A DNA stretch of 64,000 nt. It comes from M50B103 sp041667565. Its GTDB lineage: Bacteria > Fidelibacterota > Fidelibacteria > Fidelibacterales > Fidelibacteraceae. The notes beneath the pieces were generated by a model. It did no database searches. It had not been told where the DNA came from and worked only from the letters and a program-made list of their open reading frames with translations. How positions within the stretch are numbered: the first letter of the stretch is position 1; each line of letters begins with the position of its first letter. Shown in pieces: positions 19,756 to 28,648 of the stretch. The DNA lies in NCBI GenBank assembly GCA_964572745.1, contig CAZNFT010000003.1:7922-71921 (forward strand), written 5' to 3'. The translations under genes were made by a program, and so were the position numbers.

Positions 19756-20541
19756 ATGTTTCCTAAGATCATGGGAATCTTGAATCTTACCCCCGATTCC
19801 TTCAGTGATGGAGGGATGTTTTTTTCAAAGTCGGAAGCATTGTTTCATGCTGAAGCAATGGTCAAGGATGGCGCAGATATCATTGATATTGGTGGTGAAT
19901 CTACGCGACCTGGTTCGAGTCTTGTTCCTTTACAAGAAGAGCTTGATAGGGTTATGCCGGTTCTTGAGGAAGTCGTAAACTGGGATGTTGAGGTATCTGT
20001 TGATACCAATAAAGCAGAAGTTGCCAGATTGTCACTTGAATTGGGCGTGGATATTATCAATGATATATCAGCTTTGACTTTTGATGAGAGTCTTGTGGAT
20101 CATGTAGTAAAACATGAAGCTAAGCTTGTGTTGATGCACATGCGAGGTATTCCCCGGACCATGCAAAAGGATCTGAAAAAAGTTGATATAATTCCTGAAG
20201 TTCTGCAGTTTTTGAAATCTAAGTCTGATTTTGCTTTATCCAAAGGTGTAAAGCAAAAGAATATTATCCTGGATCCCGGTATTGGTTTTGGGAAAGATCT
20301 TGAGGATAATATTAATATTATAAAACATATTGCTGTATTAAAAGAACTGGGGTACCCATTGTTGATAGGAGCCTCGAGAAAATCAATGATCTCAATGATC
20401 GCGGAAGCAGATATAGATGATCGTTTGTCGGGTTCCTTGGCAATTGCCTGTGTTTCAGCTCAACGTGGCGTGGATATACTTCGGGTTCATGATGTTGCTG
20501 AAACTATTCAAGCCTTGAAGGTTATAGAAAAAATATGGTAG
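19756..20541 (+). CDS. folP: Dihydropteroate synthase
   Basis: DHPS condenses p-aminobenzoate with dihydropterin pyrophosphate in folate synthesis and is the target of sulfonamides. The 261-residue TIM barrel shows the signatures GILNLTPDSFSDGG near the N-terminus, IDIGGESTRPGS, SVDTNKAEVA and DPGIGFGKDLEDN. It follows ftsH after 24 bases and overlaps cdaA by 7 bases. The folP-cdaA pair is a recurrent gene order in FCB bacteria and suggests co-transcription. Confidence 0.97.
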   Translation: MFPKIMGILNLTPDSFSDGGMFFSKSEALFHAEAMVKDGADIIDIGGESTRPGSSLVPLQEELDRVMPVLEEVVNWDVEVSVDTNKAEVARLSLELGVDIINDISALTFDESLVDHVVKHEAKLVLMHMRGIPRTMQKDLKKVDIIPEVLQFLKSKSDFALSKGVKQKNIILDPGIGFGKDLEDNINIIKHIAVLKELGYPLLIGASRKSMISMIAEADIDDRLSGSLAIACVSAQRGVDILRVHDVAETIQALKVIEKIW

Positions 20542-21299
20542 AACTATTTAACATTGGTCCTATTACTGTCACCCTGATGGACATACTCGACGTTATTGTC
20601 GTGGGCTTTGTGTTTTATGGTGTCTATATTTTGTTCAGAAATACGCGTGCATCACAAATGTTATATGGGATGGTTGCGATTGCAATTCTTGGGTTTGTCG
20701 CACATTTATTGGATTTTAAAGCGACGGCTTGGTTGTTTGAACGATTAGCGACATTCTGGGTCATTTTATTTATTATTCTTTTTCAGCCCGAATTACGAAG
20801 AGTCTTACTTTATATCGGACAAAACCCACTATTAAGATGGATGGCAAAATCTGAGAACAATAAACTGGAAGAAGTTATTCACGCAACTTTTGAGATTAGA
20901 AAAGCAGGACTTGGTGCTTTAATTGTAATTATCAGGGACAATGGCTTAAAGTCAATTGTGGAACGAGGTGTTACTATCAATGCTTCGGTTAATACGGATT
21001 TGATCTTATCAATTTTTAATACTTCTTCACCATTACATGATGGTGCTATTATTATTCATGAAGATAGAATACTGGCTGCAAAATGCATATTGCCCTTAAG
21101 TGAGAATATTGAACTTGACCCTACAATAGGCACGCGACATCTTGCGGGTTTAGGTTTATCTGAAGAAAGCGATGCAATGGTGATCATTGTTTCTGAAGAA
21201 AAAGCCAGGATCTCAATTGCTTACCAAGGAAAATTAAAACGGGATTTAAATGAAGATGAATTACGAACATCCTTATATACTTATTTGTCGAATCGCTAA
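20535..21299 (+). CDS. cdaA: Diadenylate cyclase CdaA
   Basis: CdaA makes the second messenger c-di-AMP from two ATP at the membrane. The 254 residues begin with about three membrane segments (residues 14-90), followed by the DAC domain with its DGA motif (SPLHDGAIIIHEDRI) and the GTRHLAGLGLSEESDA motif. No CdaR-like regulator gene follows; instead the T9SS sortase gene begins inside the last 50 bases of cdaA in another frame. This suggests coupled expression of c-di-AMP synthesis and T9SS genes, though functional linkage is only inference. Confidence 0.95.
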   Translation: MVELFNIGPITVTLMDILDVIVVGFVFYGVYILFRNTRASQMLYGMVAIAILGFVAHLLDFKATAWLFERLATFWVILFIILFQPELRRVLLYIGQNPLLRWMAKSENNKLEEVIHATFEIRKAGLGALIVIIRDNGLKSIVERGVTINASVNTDLILSIFNTSSPLHDGAIIIHEDRILAAKCILPLSENIELDPTIGTRHLAGLGLSEESDAMVIIVSEEKARISIAYQGKLKRDLNEDELRTSLYTYLSNR

Positions 21300-24200
21300 G
21301 AAAGTATTTTTACTTAATCTTATTGTTTTGGCACTACTTTTTTCAGCTTCACTGGATATGAAGGAGGCATCATCATTTTCTTATCATTGGTCGATGAATG
21401 AAAATGAACTTGAAGCTTTTATCAAGAATGGGCAACTTGATCTTCAAAAAGCAAGTTCCATTTACTATGAAGGCCGATATTATCCTTACTATACAGTTTT
21501 GTTAGAAAACTCCCCATCTGAAGTGATTCATCAAGTTCGCAATAAACAAACTAAAACAATTCCGATGTCAGCTCTTCCTGAAGACTTTACTTCTGTATCA
21601 GAAAAAGCTATTGACAGGATAGACATTTCGGTATTTAAAGATCATGTGCAAATGCAGGAAATTCCAGGCATTGGTACACTTATAGAGATTCTGCCTTTTT
21701 TGCCTGATGAAAATGGATACTTAACTTGCCTTTTAGAAGCGGATATACAGCTCTATTCTTCAGGTACAAAACCTTTAACAAAGAGTGATCTTGTTAAGGA
21801 TAAAAACTTTTTAGCTAAAAGTGCCACTTTAAAACACTATATTGCCTCCGAATATTGTGTGATATATTTAAATGAAGCGGGTGTTTACGAGATCAGTGGT
21901 CAGGATCTTTTAGATAAAGAAGTTGATATTTCATCCATAGTTCCCGAGCAGATCAAATTATACCGATGGGGAGAAGAGATCCCTTGTCTTGTTACTGCCA
22001 CAAATAACAAAGGGACGGAAGTTTTCAAAGAGAATGATGTTGTACGTTTTTATATTTCCGAGTTAAAAAATCCTTACGGGGATTATAAATATAATCCATT
22101 TACAGACTACGATGCCGTCGTAATGACTTGGGATGCCGGTGCTGGTCGTCGCTATGTTCAAGAAAACTCAAATTTTTCCGATGACGAAAATAAGTTTGAT
22201 TACGATATGAATAGAAAATTTCGTAGCACAATTCATGTAGAGCAAAATTTAAAATATTTTCCTCTTTCAAGATTGCACGAAGATGAATTGTCTCACAAAT
22301 ATGAGCATGAATTTTATTCTCCATCCATCAAGATCGGCAGAAGCATATCATATCCCTTCGATTTATGGGATCCCGTTATAGATTCACCTTATAATGTGCA
22401 TTTTAAAATTCGCATGCAGGGCTTGACTTATTCTGTTGATGATGAAATGGATCATCAAATTATTGTTAAGGCAAATGACCTGCAAGTGTTGGAAGACGAA
22501 TGGGAGGGACAGACAGCGAGAATTTCGGATAATGAAGGTCTTCAATATCTACATTCCAATCTTAAAAATGGTGAAAATCATTTACAAATATCAGTCCGGG
22601 GTTTTAGTGAAGATAGCTATCAAGACGACCAGGTACTTCTTGACTGGTTTGAAGTATCTTATGATCGCTATATGATCGCTCATAATAACCGTTTAAAATT
22701 TGCACCTCAGTACGGTCCCGGCACATATATGTTTCAGGTCAGAGGCTTAACTTCAGCGACAGATGTTTTAATTCTTAAGAACGGAACGAACTGGATACGA
22801 GATTATCTAGTTGAAGAAGAAAATTCCGGAGATAAAGAAAAGACTTATTCCATTTACTTTGAAGATAAATGCAATGGTGATGAAGAATATTTTGTAGTGG
22901 GACCCGGCGAAGAAGATAATAATGCCTTTGGTGTTGTAGCTATAGATAGTTTTCGTTATGTAAATACCATTGAAAATGAACATTATAATGCATTCTCTCA
23001 GGGTGATTACATCATTATTACTCATAAAGATTTTTATGAAAAATCTAAAGAACTGGCTGAACATAAAGCATCATTGGGTTTTACTCCGGCATTATATCAA
23101 CTAGAACGAGTGTATGATGAATATAATCACGGGAATGAAAGTCCTTATGCTATCAAGAACTTTTTGAAAGATGCCTGTGCCAACTGGAGTATAAGACCCG
23201 AATATGTTATTCTTGTTGGGGATACCAGAACAGAGAATTCAGTACCTGTAATATATTATCAATCCACCGGCGCTATTGGAGCAATTATTGCTGAGAACTG
23301 GTATGCAGATGTAGATGATGATTATGTGCTTGATCTTGCTTTGGGGCGTTTGCCTGTTAGTCACGAAGACGAACTTGATAGTATAATCGCTAAGATAAAA
23401 GTTTTTGATAATATTCAGGAACAAGCAAAAAATTATCGTGAGGCGGTTATTACCGGACCGGGCTCAGTTTTTAGAACTCAGGCTCATAGCTATATAAATA
23501 CCATTGTACCCGATTATTTCCCAACGGACCGTTTGTATTTATACGATACGCATCAAACAGGGGATTTTGATGCAGGAATTCATTCAACGGACACACTTGT
23601 TAATTTTATTAATGATGGATTACTAACACTAAATTATATCGGACATGGTGGTGGTTATACTTGGGATACCAATGTGCTTCCTTATAATGACTTTGATCGT
23701 TTTCCGACCAATAAACCCTTTATTGTTAATTCCCTTACATGTTTTTCGAATACCTTTTCTAATAATAACGCCATTGGAGAACAATTCATTCGCCACCCAA
23801 GAGCTGCTGTATCAGTATTGGGGTCAACCGGCTATGGTTGGATAAATTCTGATTATTATCTTTTTGAAAAATTGATGGGACGTATTCACGAGGATAAAAT
23901 GTCACATGGCCAGGCCTTCCGTTTTGCCATGGCTGATTATTTTTTCTCTTCTTTTGGAAGAAATGCAAGTTTTATTGATCGGTTGGATGGTGTGACATAT
24001 ATTAAGTATTTCAGAAAATCATTTTTCTATCAATTCTGTATTTTGGGTGATCCTTCTGTTGCTTATCCCAAGACAAAGGAAACGGATGTTAACCTTAGTC
24101 CCAGATCTCTGAGTTCTGGAGACCAAATAGATATAGTACCCACAGATAATAATATTACTCATGCGCAGCTTGATATTGTAGCTACAAAGGGGAGTGATAG

Positions 24201-26067
24201 GAAGTATCCTTTTATGACAAAAATTCCTCTGGAATTCCAGGGTGGTAATGCTCAGATAGATTTAAGTGATATCCCTCCGGGTTCGCCGGGTGGTATTGTA
24301 CAGATGACTTTCTGGGATACTGAAAACAATATTTATACCTCAAGTGCGGATCTTGCTTTTGGAAGTCCTCATGTAGGAAGTCTGAGCTTTTATCCTTCAC
24401 AGCCATCACTATTCGATTCTGAAGTTAAGCTTAGATTATCTATAGATGCTGGTACGGAGATCGATTCCATTAAGCTTCATGTCTATAGAAAACCTGATCT
24501 ATCCTCATACTCACAAGTTTTATCCATGTACAAAATTGCAGATGGAGTTTATGAAACGCAAGATGCTTTTATTTATTCTTCGAAAGATCGCTTTCAGACA
24601 GCAGTAGAAGATAGCATACCGGCTAGCTATTTTTATGGAAATTACTTTATGCCAAAGGTCTATACAAATGGTACAAGCATATCGTTTCAGCTTTTTACTT
24701 TATTTCCCGACTATCCCAGCGAAAAAGATATTTCCATTGTTCAATACGAGATTAAGGACGGTAAAAGCAAATTAGTCCTTTTAAACCAAGCAGATACATC
24801 CAGCCATGTTGCTATAAAATTTGTATCAGAAAATCTTGGTCAAACTTTTTTAGATACCGTATTGACTCATGATGATGTTGGTGGATATTATGAAGCAGGA
24901 AGCGAGAAGATCAATACATTTTATTTTGATTTTTTACCTCAATTTGGTAAGGATAAGCTTTATATTGAAATTAATGCTCTTGATATAGAGGATGCAAATC
25001 CTAATAATGATAGCCTGACTATAGTCACAAACAATCATTGTTTATCATATAAAAACGCTAGCTGGCAAAATTGGGATAGCGATACCTGTGCGATCAATTC
25101 GGATATTTTCCAACAGTTGCTTATTGATAAAACATATACAGGGTCATATGCAATTTGTGTGGAATTAGATTCAGCTGAATATGATCTTAGCGACTACGGT
25201 GCAAAACAGAGTGATTCGCATATTATGCGTATTTTATCAGACGATAAAACTATAAGTGTAGTAGGTATTGCCGGTGGAAAAGCTTTAACTCAGTCCAATA
25301 TGCTCGCTTATCATGATGGAGATAATAATAAGTTTTATAAACTCTGGCAAGAAAAGGTCTCGGGGAAAAAGAAATATTTCTTGCATAAACCCGGTGATTA
25401 TTTATTAGCAGAATCACAAGATGATGAAGCCCCGGAAATCGAGATCAATATTAATGCCCGGGAAATTCTTGAAAAAGCCTATGTATCTGAAAGGTCCGAC
25501 TTTTCAATTATTCTAAAAGATAATTATGGTATCAATCCATTGGATGATTTTCGTCATATTCTTTTAGATGGGGAAGAGATCTCCAACGAGAATCTTCTTG
25601 TTATTAATTCGGATAATATTAAAGAATTAGGCCTTAATTTTAAACTTGAAATGGAGCCGGGCGAGCATACACTGCAGGTTATTGCGGAAGATCTGGTGGG
25701 CAATAAGGTCGAAAGTGATGTTTACGAGATTATTTATAGCGGTGATTCGCAGTTGATAAATTATGGAAATTTCCCTAATCCATTTACTACTAAGACTTCA
25801 TTTATTTATGAGTTAACTGAGCAGTTTGACGATCTGTCGATTAAAATATATACTATTTCGGGTAGAAAGATCTATACTATATCATCAGAAGTGAATATAA
25901 CCGGTGGTTTGCCATTGCATTCTATTGGCTATCACGAAGTACAGTGGCGCGGCAAGGATGAATTTGGAAATAAAGTCGCCAATGGTGTATATTTTTATGT
26001 TATAGAAGCTAAAGTGGATGGTAAAAAAATTAAAGCAAAAGGTAAAATTGCAAAATTGTGGTTATAA
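21250..26067 (+). CDS. porU: Type IX secretion system sortase PorU (C25 gingipain-like)
   Basis: PorU is the outer-surface protease that removes the C-terminal sorting domain of T9SS cargo and helps attach it to the cell surface. The 1605-residue protein has a signal peptide (hydrophobic core LLNLIVLALLF), a long beta-rich N-terminal region, and a C25 caspase-like domain at about residues 600-930. The catalytic dyad is His799 (NYIGHGGG) and Cys831 (VNSLTCFSN). The C-terminus itself is a sorting-like beta domain (NFPNPFTTKTSF to KIAKLWL), as in known PorU. The start overlaps cdaA by 50 bases; ATG 21250 or 21256 is needed to keep the signal peptide. It overlaps the porV-like gene by one base, matching the porU-porV order of Bacteroidota. 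Confidence 0.93.
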   Translation: MKMNYEHPYILICRIAKKVFLLNLIVLALLFSASLDMKEASSFSYHWSMNENELEAFIKNGQLDLQKASSIYYEGRYYPYYTVLLENSPSEVIHQVRNKQTKTIPMSALPEDFTSVSEKAIDRIDISVFKDHVQMQEIPGIGTLIEILPFLPDENGYLTCLLEADIQLYSSGTKPLTKSDLVKDKNFLAKSATLKHYIASEYCVIYLNEAGVYEISGQDLLDKEVDISSIVPEQIKLYRWGEEIPCLVTATNNKGTEVFKENDVVRFYISELKNPYGDYKYNPFTDYDAVVMTWDAGAGRRYVQENSNFSDDENKFDYDMNRKFRSTIHVEQNLKYFPLSRLHEDELSHKYEHEFYSPSIKIGRSISYPFDLWDPVIDSPYNVHFKIRMQGLTYSVDDEMDHQIIVKANDLQVLEDEWEGQTARISDNEGLQYLHSNLKNGENHLQISVRGFSEDSYQDDQVLLDWFEVSYDRYMIAHNNRLKFAPQYGPGTYMFQVRGLTSATDVLILKNGTNWIRDYLVEEENSGDKEKTYSIYFEDKCNGDEEYFVVGPGEEDNNAFGVVAIDSFRYVNTIENEHYNAFSQGDYIIITHKDFYEKSKELAEHKASLGFTPALYQLERVYDEYNHGNESPYAIKNFLKDACANWSIRPEYVILVGDTRTENSVPVIYYQSTGAIGAIIAENWYADVDDDYVLDLALGRLPVSHEDELDSIIAKIKVFDNIQEQAKNYREAVITGPGSVFRTQAHSYINTIVPDYFPTDRLYLYDTHQTGDFDAGIHSTDTLVNFINDGLLTLNYIGHGGGYTWDTNVLPYNDFDRFPTNKPFIVNSLTCFSNTFSNNNAIGEQFIRHPRAAVSVLGSTGYGWINSDYYLFEKLMGRIHEDKMSHGQAFRFAMADYFFSSFGRNASFIDRLDGVTYIKYFRKSFFYQFCILGDPSVAYPKTKETDVNLSPRSLSSGDQIDIVPTDNNITHAQLDIVATKGSDRKYPFMTKIPLEFQGGNAQIDLSDIPPGSPGGIVQMTFWDTENNIYTSSADLAFGSPHVGSLSFYPSQPSLFDSEVKLRLSIDAGTEIDSIKLHVYRKPDLSSYSQVLSMYKIADGVYETQDAFIYSSKDRFQTAVEDSIPASYFYGNYFMPKVYTNGTSISFQLFTLFPDYPSEKDISIVQYEIKDGKSKLVLLNQADTSSHVAIKFVSENLGQTFLDTVLTHDDVGGYYEAGSEKINTFYFDFLPQFGKDKLYIEINALDIEDANPNNDSLTIVTNNHCLSYKNASWQNWDSDTCAINSDIFQQLLIDKTYTGSYAICVELDSAEYDLSDYGAKQSDSHIMRILSDDKTISVVGIAGGKALTQSNMLAYHDGDNNKFYKLWQEKVSGKKKYFLHKPGDYLLAESQDDEAPEIEININAREILEKAYVSERSDFSIILKDNYGINPLDDFRHILLDGEEISNENLLVINSDNIKELGLNFKLEMEPGEHTLQVIAEDLVGNKVESDVYEIIYSGDSQLINYGNFPNPFTTKTSFIYELTEQFDDLSIKIYTISGRKIYTISSEVNITGGLPLHSIGYHEVQWRGKDEFGNKVANGVYFYVIEAKVDGKKIKAKGKIAKLWL

Positions 26068-27116
26068 TGAAATCTAAAAAATTTAAAACTATCTTGATCT
26101 TATTATGTTGCTTGGCTACAAGCAAAGGATTTGCCGGATATGGTTATTATGCAGATGCATTTATTGTTGCCGGCCGTTCAGCACAATCAATTGCTATGGG
26201 TGGAACAGGTTTAACTTCTATTGATGGAGTTGCTTCACTTTTTTCTAATTCTGCCGGTTTAGCATCAAGTGAAAAAAATGAATTTTATACCCAGTTCAAT
26301 AATCTTTATGGTCTGGCTTTCCAAAATTCTTTAGCTTATTCTTCATCCTTTGGAGAATATAGATTCGGTATTGCCTTAAATACCGTGGGTGCTCAATTAC
26401 ATTACAGAGATGATATTCTTTCGGAAATCCCCAACATAAATGATCGTAGAGAGTATATACGGAGTCTCCTGTTAGATGAGGCTGATAGTTTTTACGATCT
26501 TGAAAATGCTCTATTGTTAACTTTTGCAGGAGAACTTCCTTTTGATATAAAAACAGGATGGTCCTTTGATAGAGTTAATTTGTGTTTGCAATACGGACTT
26601 ACAGCCAAGGTGATCTATAAAAATCTTGCCAATGAAAGTGCAATGGGTGGAGGAATGGATGCAGGACTTCGTTTATTTGTCCCTGGCTCAGATATATTTA
26701 ATATCAGAAAAATGGGAGATTTGGTCCTTGCTTTGAATATTGAAAATTTTATTCAATCTCCGGTTATTTGGTTTAATGGAAAGTGGGCGGACCAAGGAAA
26801 TATGCGAATGAGTGGAGCCATTGCCTTACATCAGGATATACCTTCTCTTTCCTCGGAAGTACGATTAATAATGGAAGGCTATATTTTTGAGAATCAACTA
26901 TTTCCGGGGTACGGCACGCGTTTTGGTTTACAGTGGAGATTAAATAACAAGATTGATTTCAGACTTGGTAAAGATTTGAGTAGTTTTACGGGAGGTCTGG
27001 GTGTTTTCTTGCCAATTCCCGGTGGAGAGCTTAAATTAGATTACGCCTTGCAGTATCACGAAATTAACTGGAGCCACTTGCTTTCGCTAGCATATTATTG
27101 GGGAGTCAAGGAATGA
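26067..27116 (+). CDS. porV: PorV/PorQ family outer-membrane beta-barrel protein
   Basis: The family forms FadL-like outer-membrane barrels; PorV shuttles T9SS cargo from the SprA translocon to the PorU attachment complex. The 349-residue protein has a signal peptide ending at GFA and the family-typical beginning AGRSAQSIAMGGTGLTS followed by FSNSAGLA. Many alternating strands continue to the C-terminus. The start used is ATG 26067, which overlaps the porU stop (TAATG); a GTG nine bases earlier is less likely. Position directly after porU favours PorV over PorQ, but sequence alone does not separate the two. Confidence 0.75.
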   Translation: MKSKKFKTILILLCCLATSKGFAGYGYYADAFIVAGRSAQSIAMGGTGLTSIDGVASLFSNSAGLASSEKNEFYTQFNNLYGLAFQNSLAYSSSFGEYRFGIALNTVGAQLHYRDDILSEIPNINDRREYIRSLLLDEADSFYDLENALLLTFAGELPFDIKTGWSFDRVNLCLQYGLTAKVIYKNLANESAMGGGMDAGLRLFVPGSDIFNIRKMGDLVLALNIENFIQSPVIWFNGKWADQGNMRMSGAIALHQDIPSLSSEVRLIMEGYIFENQLFPGYGTRFGLQWRLNNKIDFRLGKDLSSFTGGLGVFLPIPGGELKLDYALQYHEINWSHLLSLAYYWGVKE

Positions 27117-27904
27117 AAAAACTAAGCATTTTTATAACAAGTATATTTCTATTGATTGGATGTTTTGATCAACCGGAAATAACTCCTCCACAGTTTGTAA
27201 GCAAAACACCTCCGGATAGTTTAGAGGCACACGGAATTGATGCAGCGATCGGTAATTCCATATTTCTTGAATGGGAAGAGCCGGAAAGCCGTGAAGAAGA
27301 AGGTCTGACCGGTTATTACTTGTATCGTGGACTTTTGCTGAATGACGAATATGATTTTGATAGAATCGCTACTATCGAAAGAGAAAAAGGCATCATTTTT
27401 AAAAGCGACGAATACACTGATTACGATGTAAGCATCGATACAATGTATTATTACTACTTAAGATCCTATAACGATTTTACCATGAGCAAGGAGACCTCTG
27501 ATACAGTACAATATCAGTTAGCAAATCCGGTTAGTTTAAAAACACCTAAAGGTGAAATCACAGACACCAATCCCAAATTTGAATTCCGCTTTAGAAGATA
27601 TGGTATTGATAATATTACCCACTTTTATTTCTATCTATACCGTCTTGAAGAAAACGGTTATCAAATTAAATATTTTTATAAAACAAAACGGTTTGATTTG
27701 TCGCGAGTAATTTTTAATATAAATTTAGGTGTTTCTTCGCAACAATCTGTTATATTATTCGATGATGTAAAAGTTGAGGAAGGACGAAAGTATTTAGAGA
27801 AGGGTGATTACCGTTGGAAGGTAAAAGCGGTCTCGAGTCGTTTGGGTGGAAGTGCCGAAACGGTTGGTTCAGTGAGTGATTGGATGGAGTTTAGTATAAA
27901 GTGA
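27113..27904 (+). CDS. Fibronectin-III-like lipoprotein downstream of porV
   Basis: The 263-residue product has a lipoprotein signal with lipobox LLIGC (Cys17). One or two Ig/fibronectin-III-like domains follow: LEWEEPESREEEGLTGYYLYRG and then TDTNPKFEFRFRRYG. No catalytic motif is visible. I cannot name it; a role in the outer-membrane T9SS attachment complex or as a peptidoglycan/OM linker is inference from its place in the porU-porV operon. The ATG at 27113, preceded by GGAG and overlapping the porV stop by four bases, is the better start than an upstream ATG at 27098. Confidence 0.8.
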   Translation: MKKLSIFITSIFLLIGCFDQPEITPPQFVSKTPPDSLEAHGIDAAIGNSIFLEWEEPESREEEGLTGYYLYRGLLLNDEYDFDRIATIEREKGIIFKSDEYTDYDVSIDTMYYYYLRSYNDFTMSKETSDTVQYQLANPVSLKTPKGEITDTNPKFEFRFRRYGIDNITHFYFYLYRLEENGYQIKYFYKTKRFDLSRVIFNINLGVSSQQSVILFDDVKVEEGRKYLEKGDYRWKVKAVSSRLGGSAETVGSVSDWMEFSIK

Positions 27905-27917
27905 GGAGAGTTGATAG

Positions 27918-28391
27918 ATGAAAAAGTTTGTGATCATTTTAATGATATTGAGTTTGAGTGTAATGTCCTTTGCCCAGGATGTTAGTTCTTCTTTAGCTGG
28001 AAAATTTAGTGACAGGGCAGAAATGATCTATACCGTTAAAGTCTGGGGCGAGGTTACACACCCCGGTATTTTTGATATTCCTATTGAATATGATATGTTG
28101 GGTATTCTTTCAATGGCAGGAGGACCTCTCAGTAGTGCTAAAATTTCCAGTGTAAAGGTTATCCGCGGACAACAAGTAGAAGAAGATGAACCTCTTGTCA
28201 TTTATGTGGATCTTGAAAGATATATAGAAACGGGTAACGAATCTTTGATCCCTGAGATCAGGAACGGCGATACAATTATGGTACCACCAAAATTCGGCAA
28301 AAATTTCATCCGCAATTTTGCTTCTATACTTGCTATAGCTCAGTCCATTACCATTATGGCCTATTATATTGATAATATAAATCGTCCCTAG
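27918..28391 (+). CDS. Exported SLBB-domain protein
   Basis: The 157 residues begin with a signal peptide (core ILMILSLSVMSFAQ). A single SLBB-type domain follows, with VKVWGEVTHPGIFDIP, LSMAGGPLSSAKISSVKVIRG and NGDTIMVPP, as in the domains found in Wza-type polysaccharide export proteins and in some competence proteins. A hydrophobic C-terminal segment (NFASILAIAQSITIMAYYI) could anchor it in the membrane. It lacks the Poly_export domain, so it is not itself a full capsule exporter. It is the last gene of the porU operon, 13 bases after the lipoprotein, and is followed by a terminator. Confidence 0.8.
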   Translation: MKKFVIILMILSLSVMSFAQDVSSSLAGKFSDRAEMIYTVKVWGEVTHPGIFDIPIEYDMLGILSMAGGPLSSAKISSVKVIRGQQVEEDEPLVIYVDLERYIETGNESLIPEIRNGDTIMVPPKFGKNFIRNFASILAIAQSITIMAYYIDNINRP

Positions 28392-28424
28392 CAAGTAGAT
28401 CTATCCCTTATGGATTTTAATATT

Positions 28425-28456
28425 AAGCAATGGAAATTTTACCATTGCTTTTTTTA
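28425..28456 (+). terminator. Terminator closing the smpB-to-SLBB gene block
   Basis: The nine-base perfect stem AAGCAATGG / CCATTGCTT is followed by a run of T. It lies about 34 bases after the SLBB stop. The remaining bases to 28648 hold no convincing gene. Confidence 0.85.
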
Positions 28457-28648
28457 TTGTTTAAAATGCTCACAATGGAGATAAAGAAGCAAAACAACTC
28501 GGAATTCTCAAAATTCTCTTTATATATTCAAATAAAATCCTTATTGAATATAGTAAAATGTGACCTAGCTCACATTTTTTGGATAAAGAAAAAAATCAAT
28601 TCACCTTTGATCATTTATAGCTTATTTTTGAAGTAAACAAGGAAGACC

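Noticed and set aside
28430..28636. Plus-strand open frame of 68 codons between the SLBB gene and pcrA.
   Set aside because: It starts inside the terminator hairpin, has no ribosome binding site, and its composition looks like translated AT-rich noncoding DNA.
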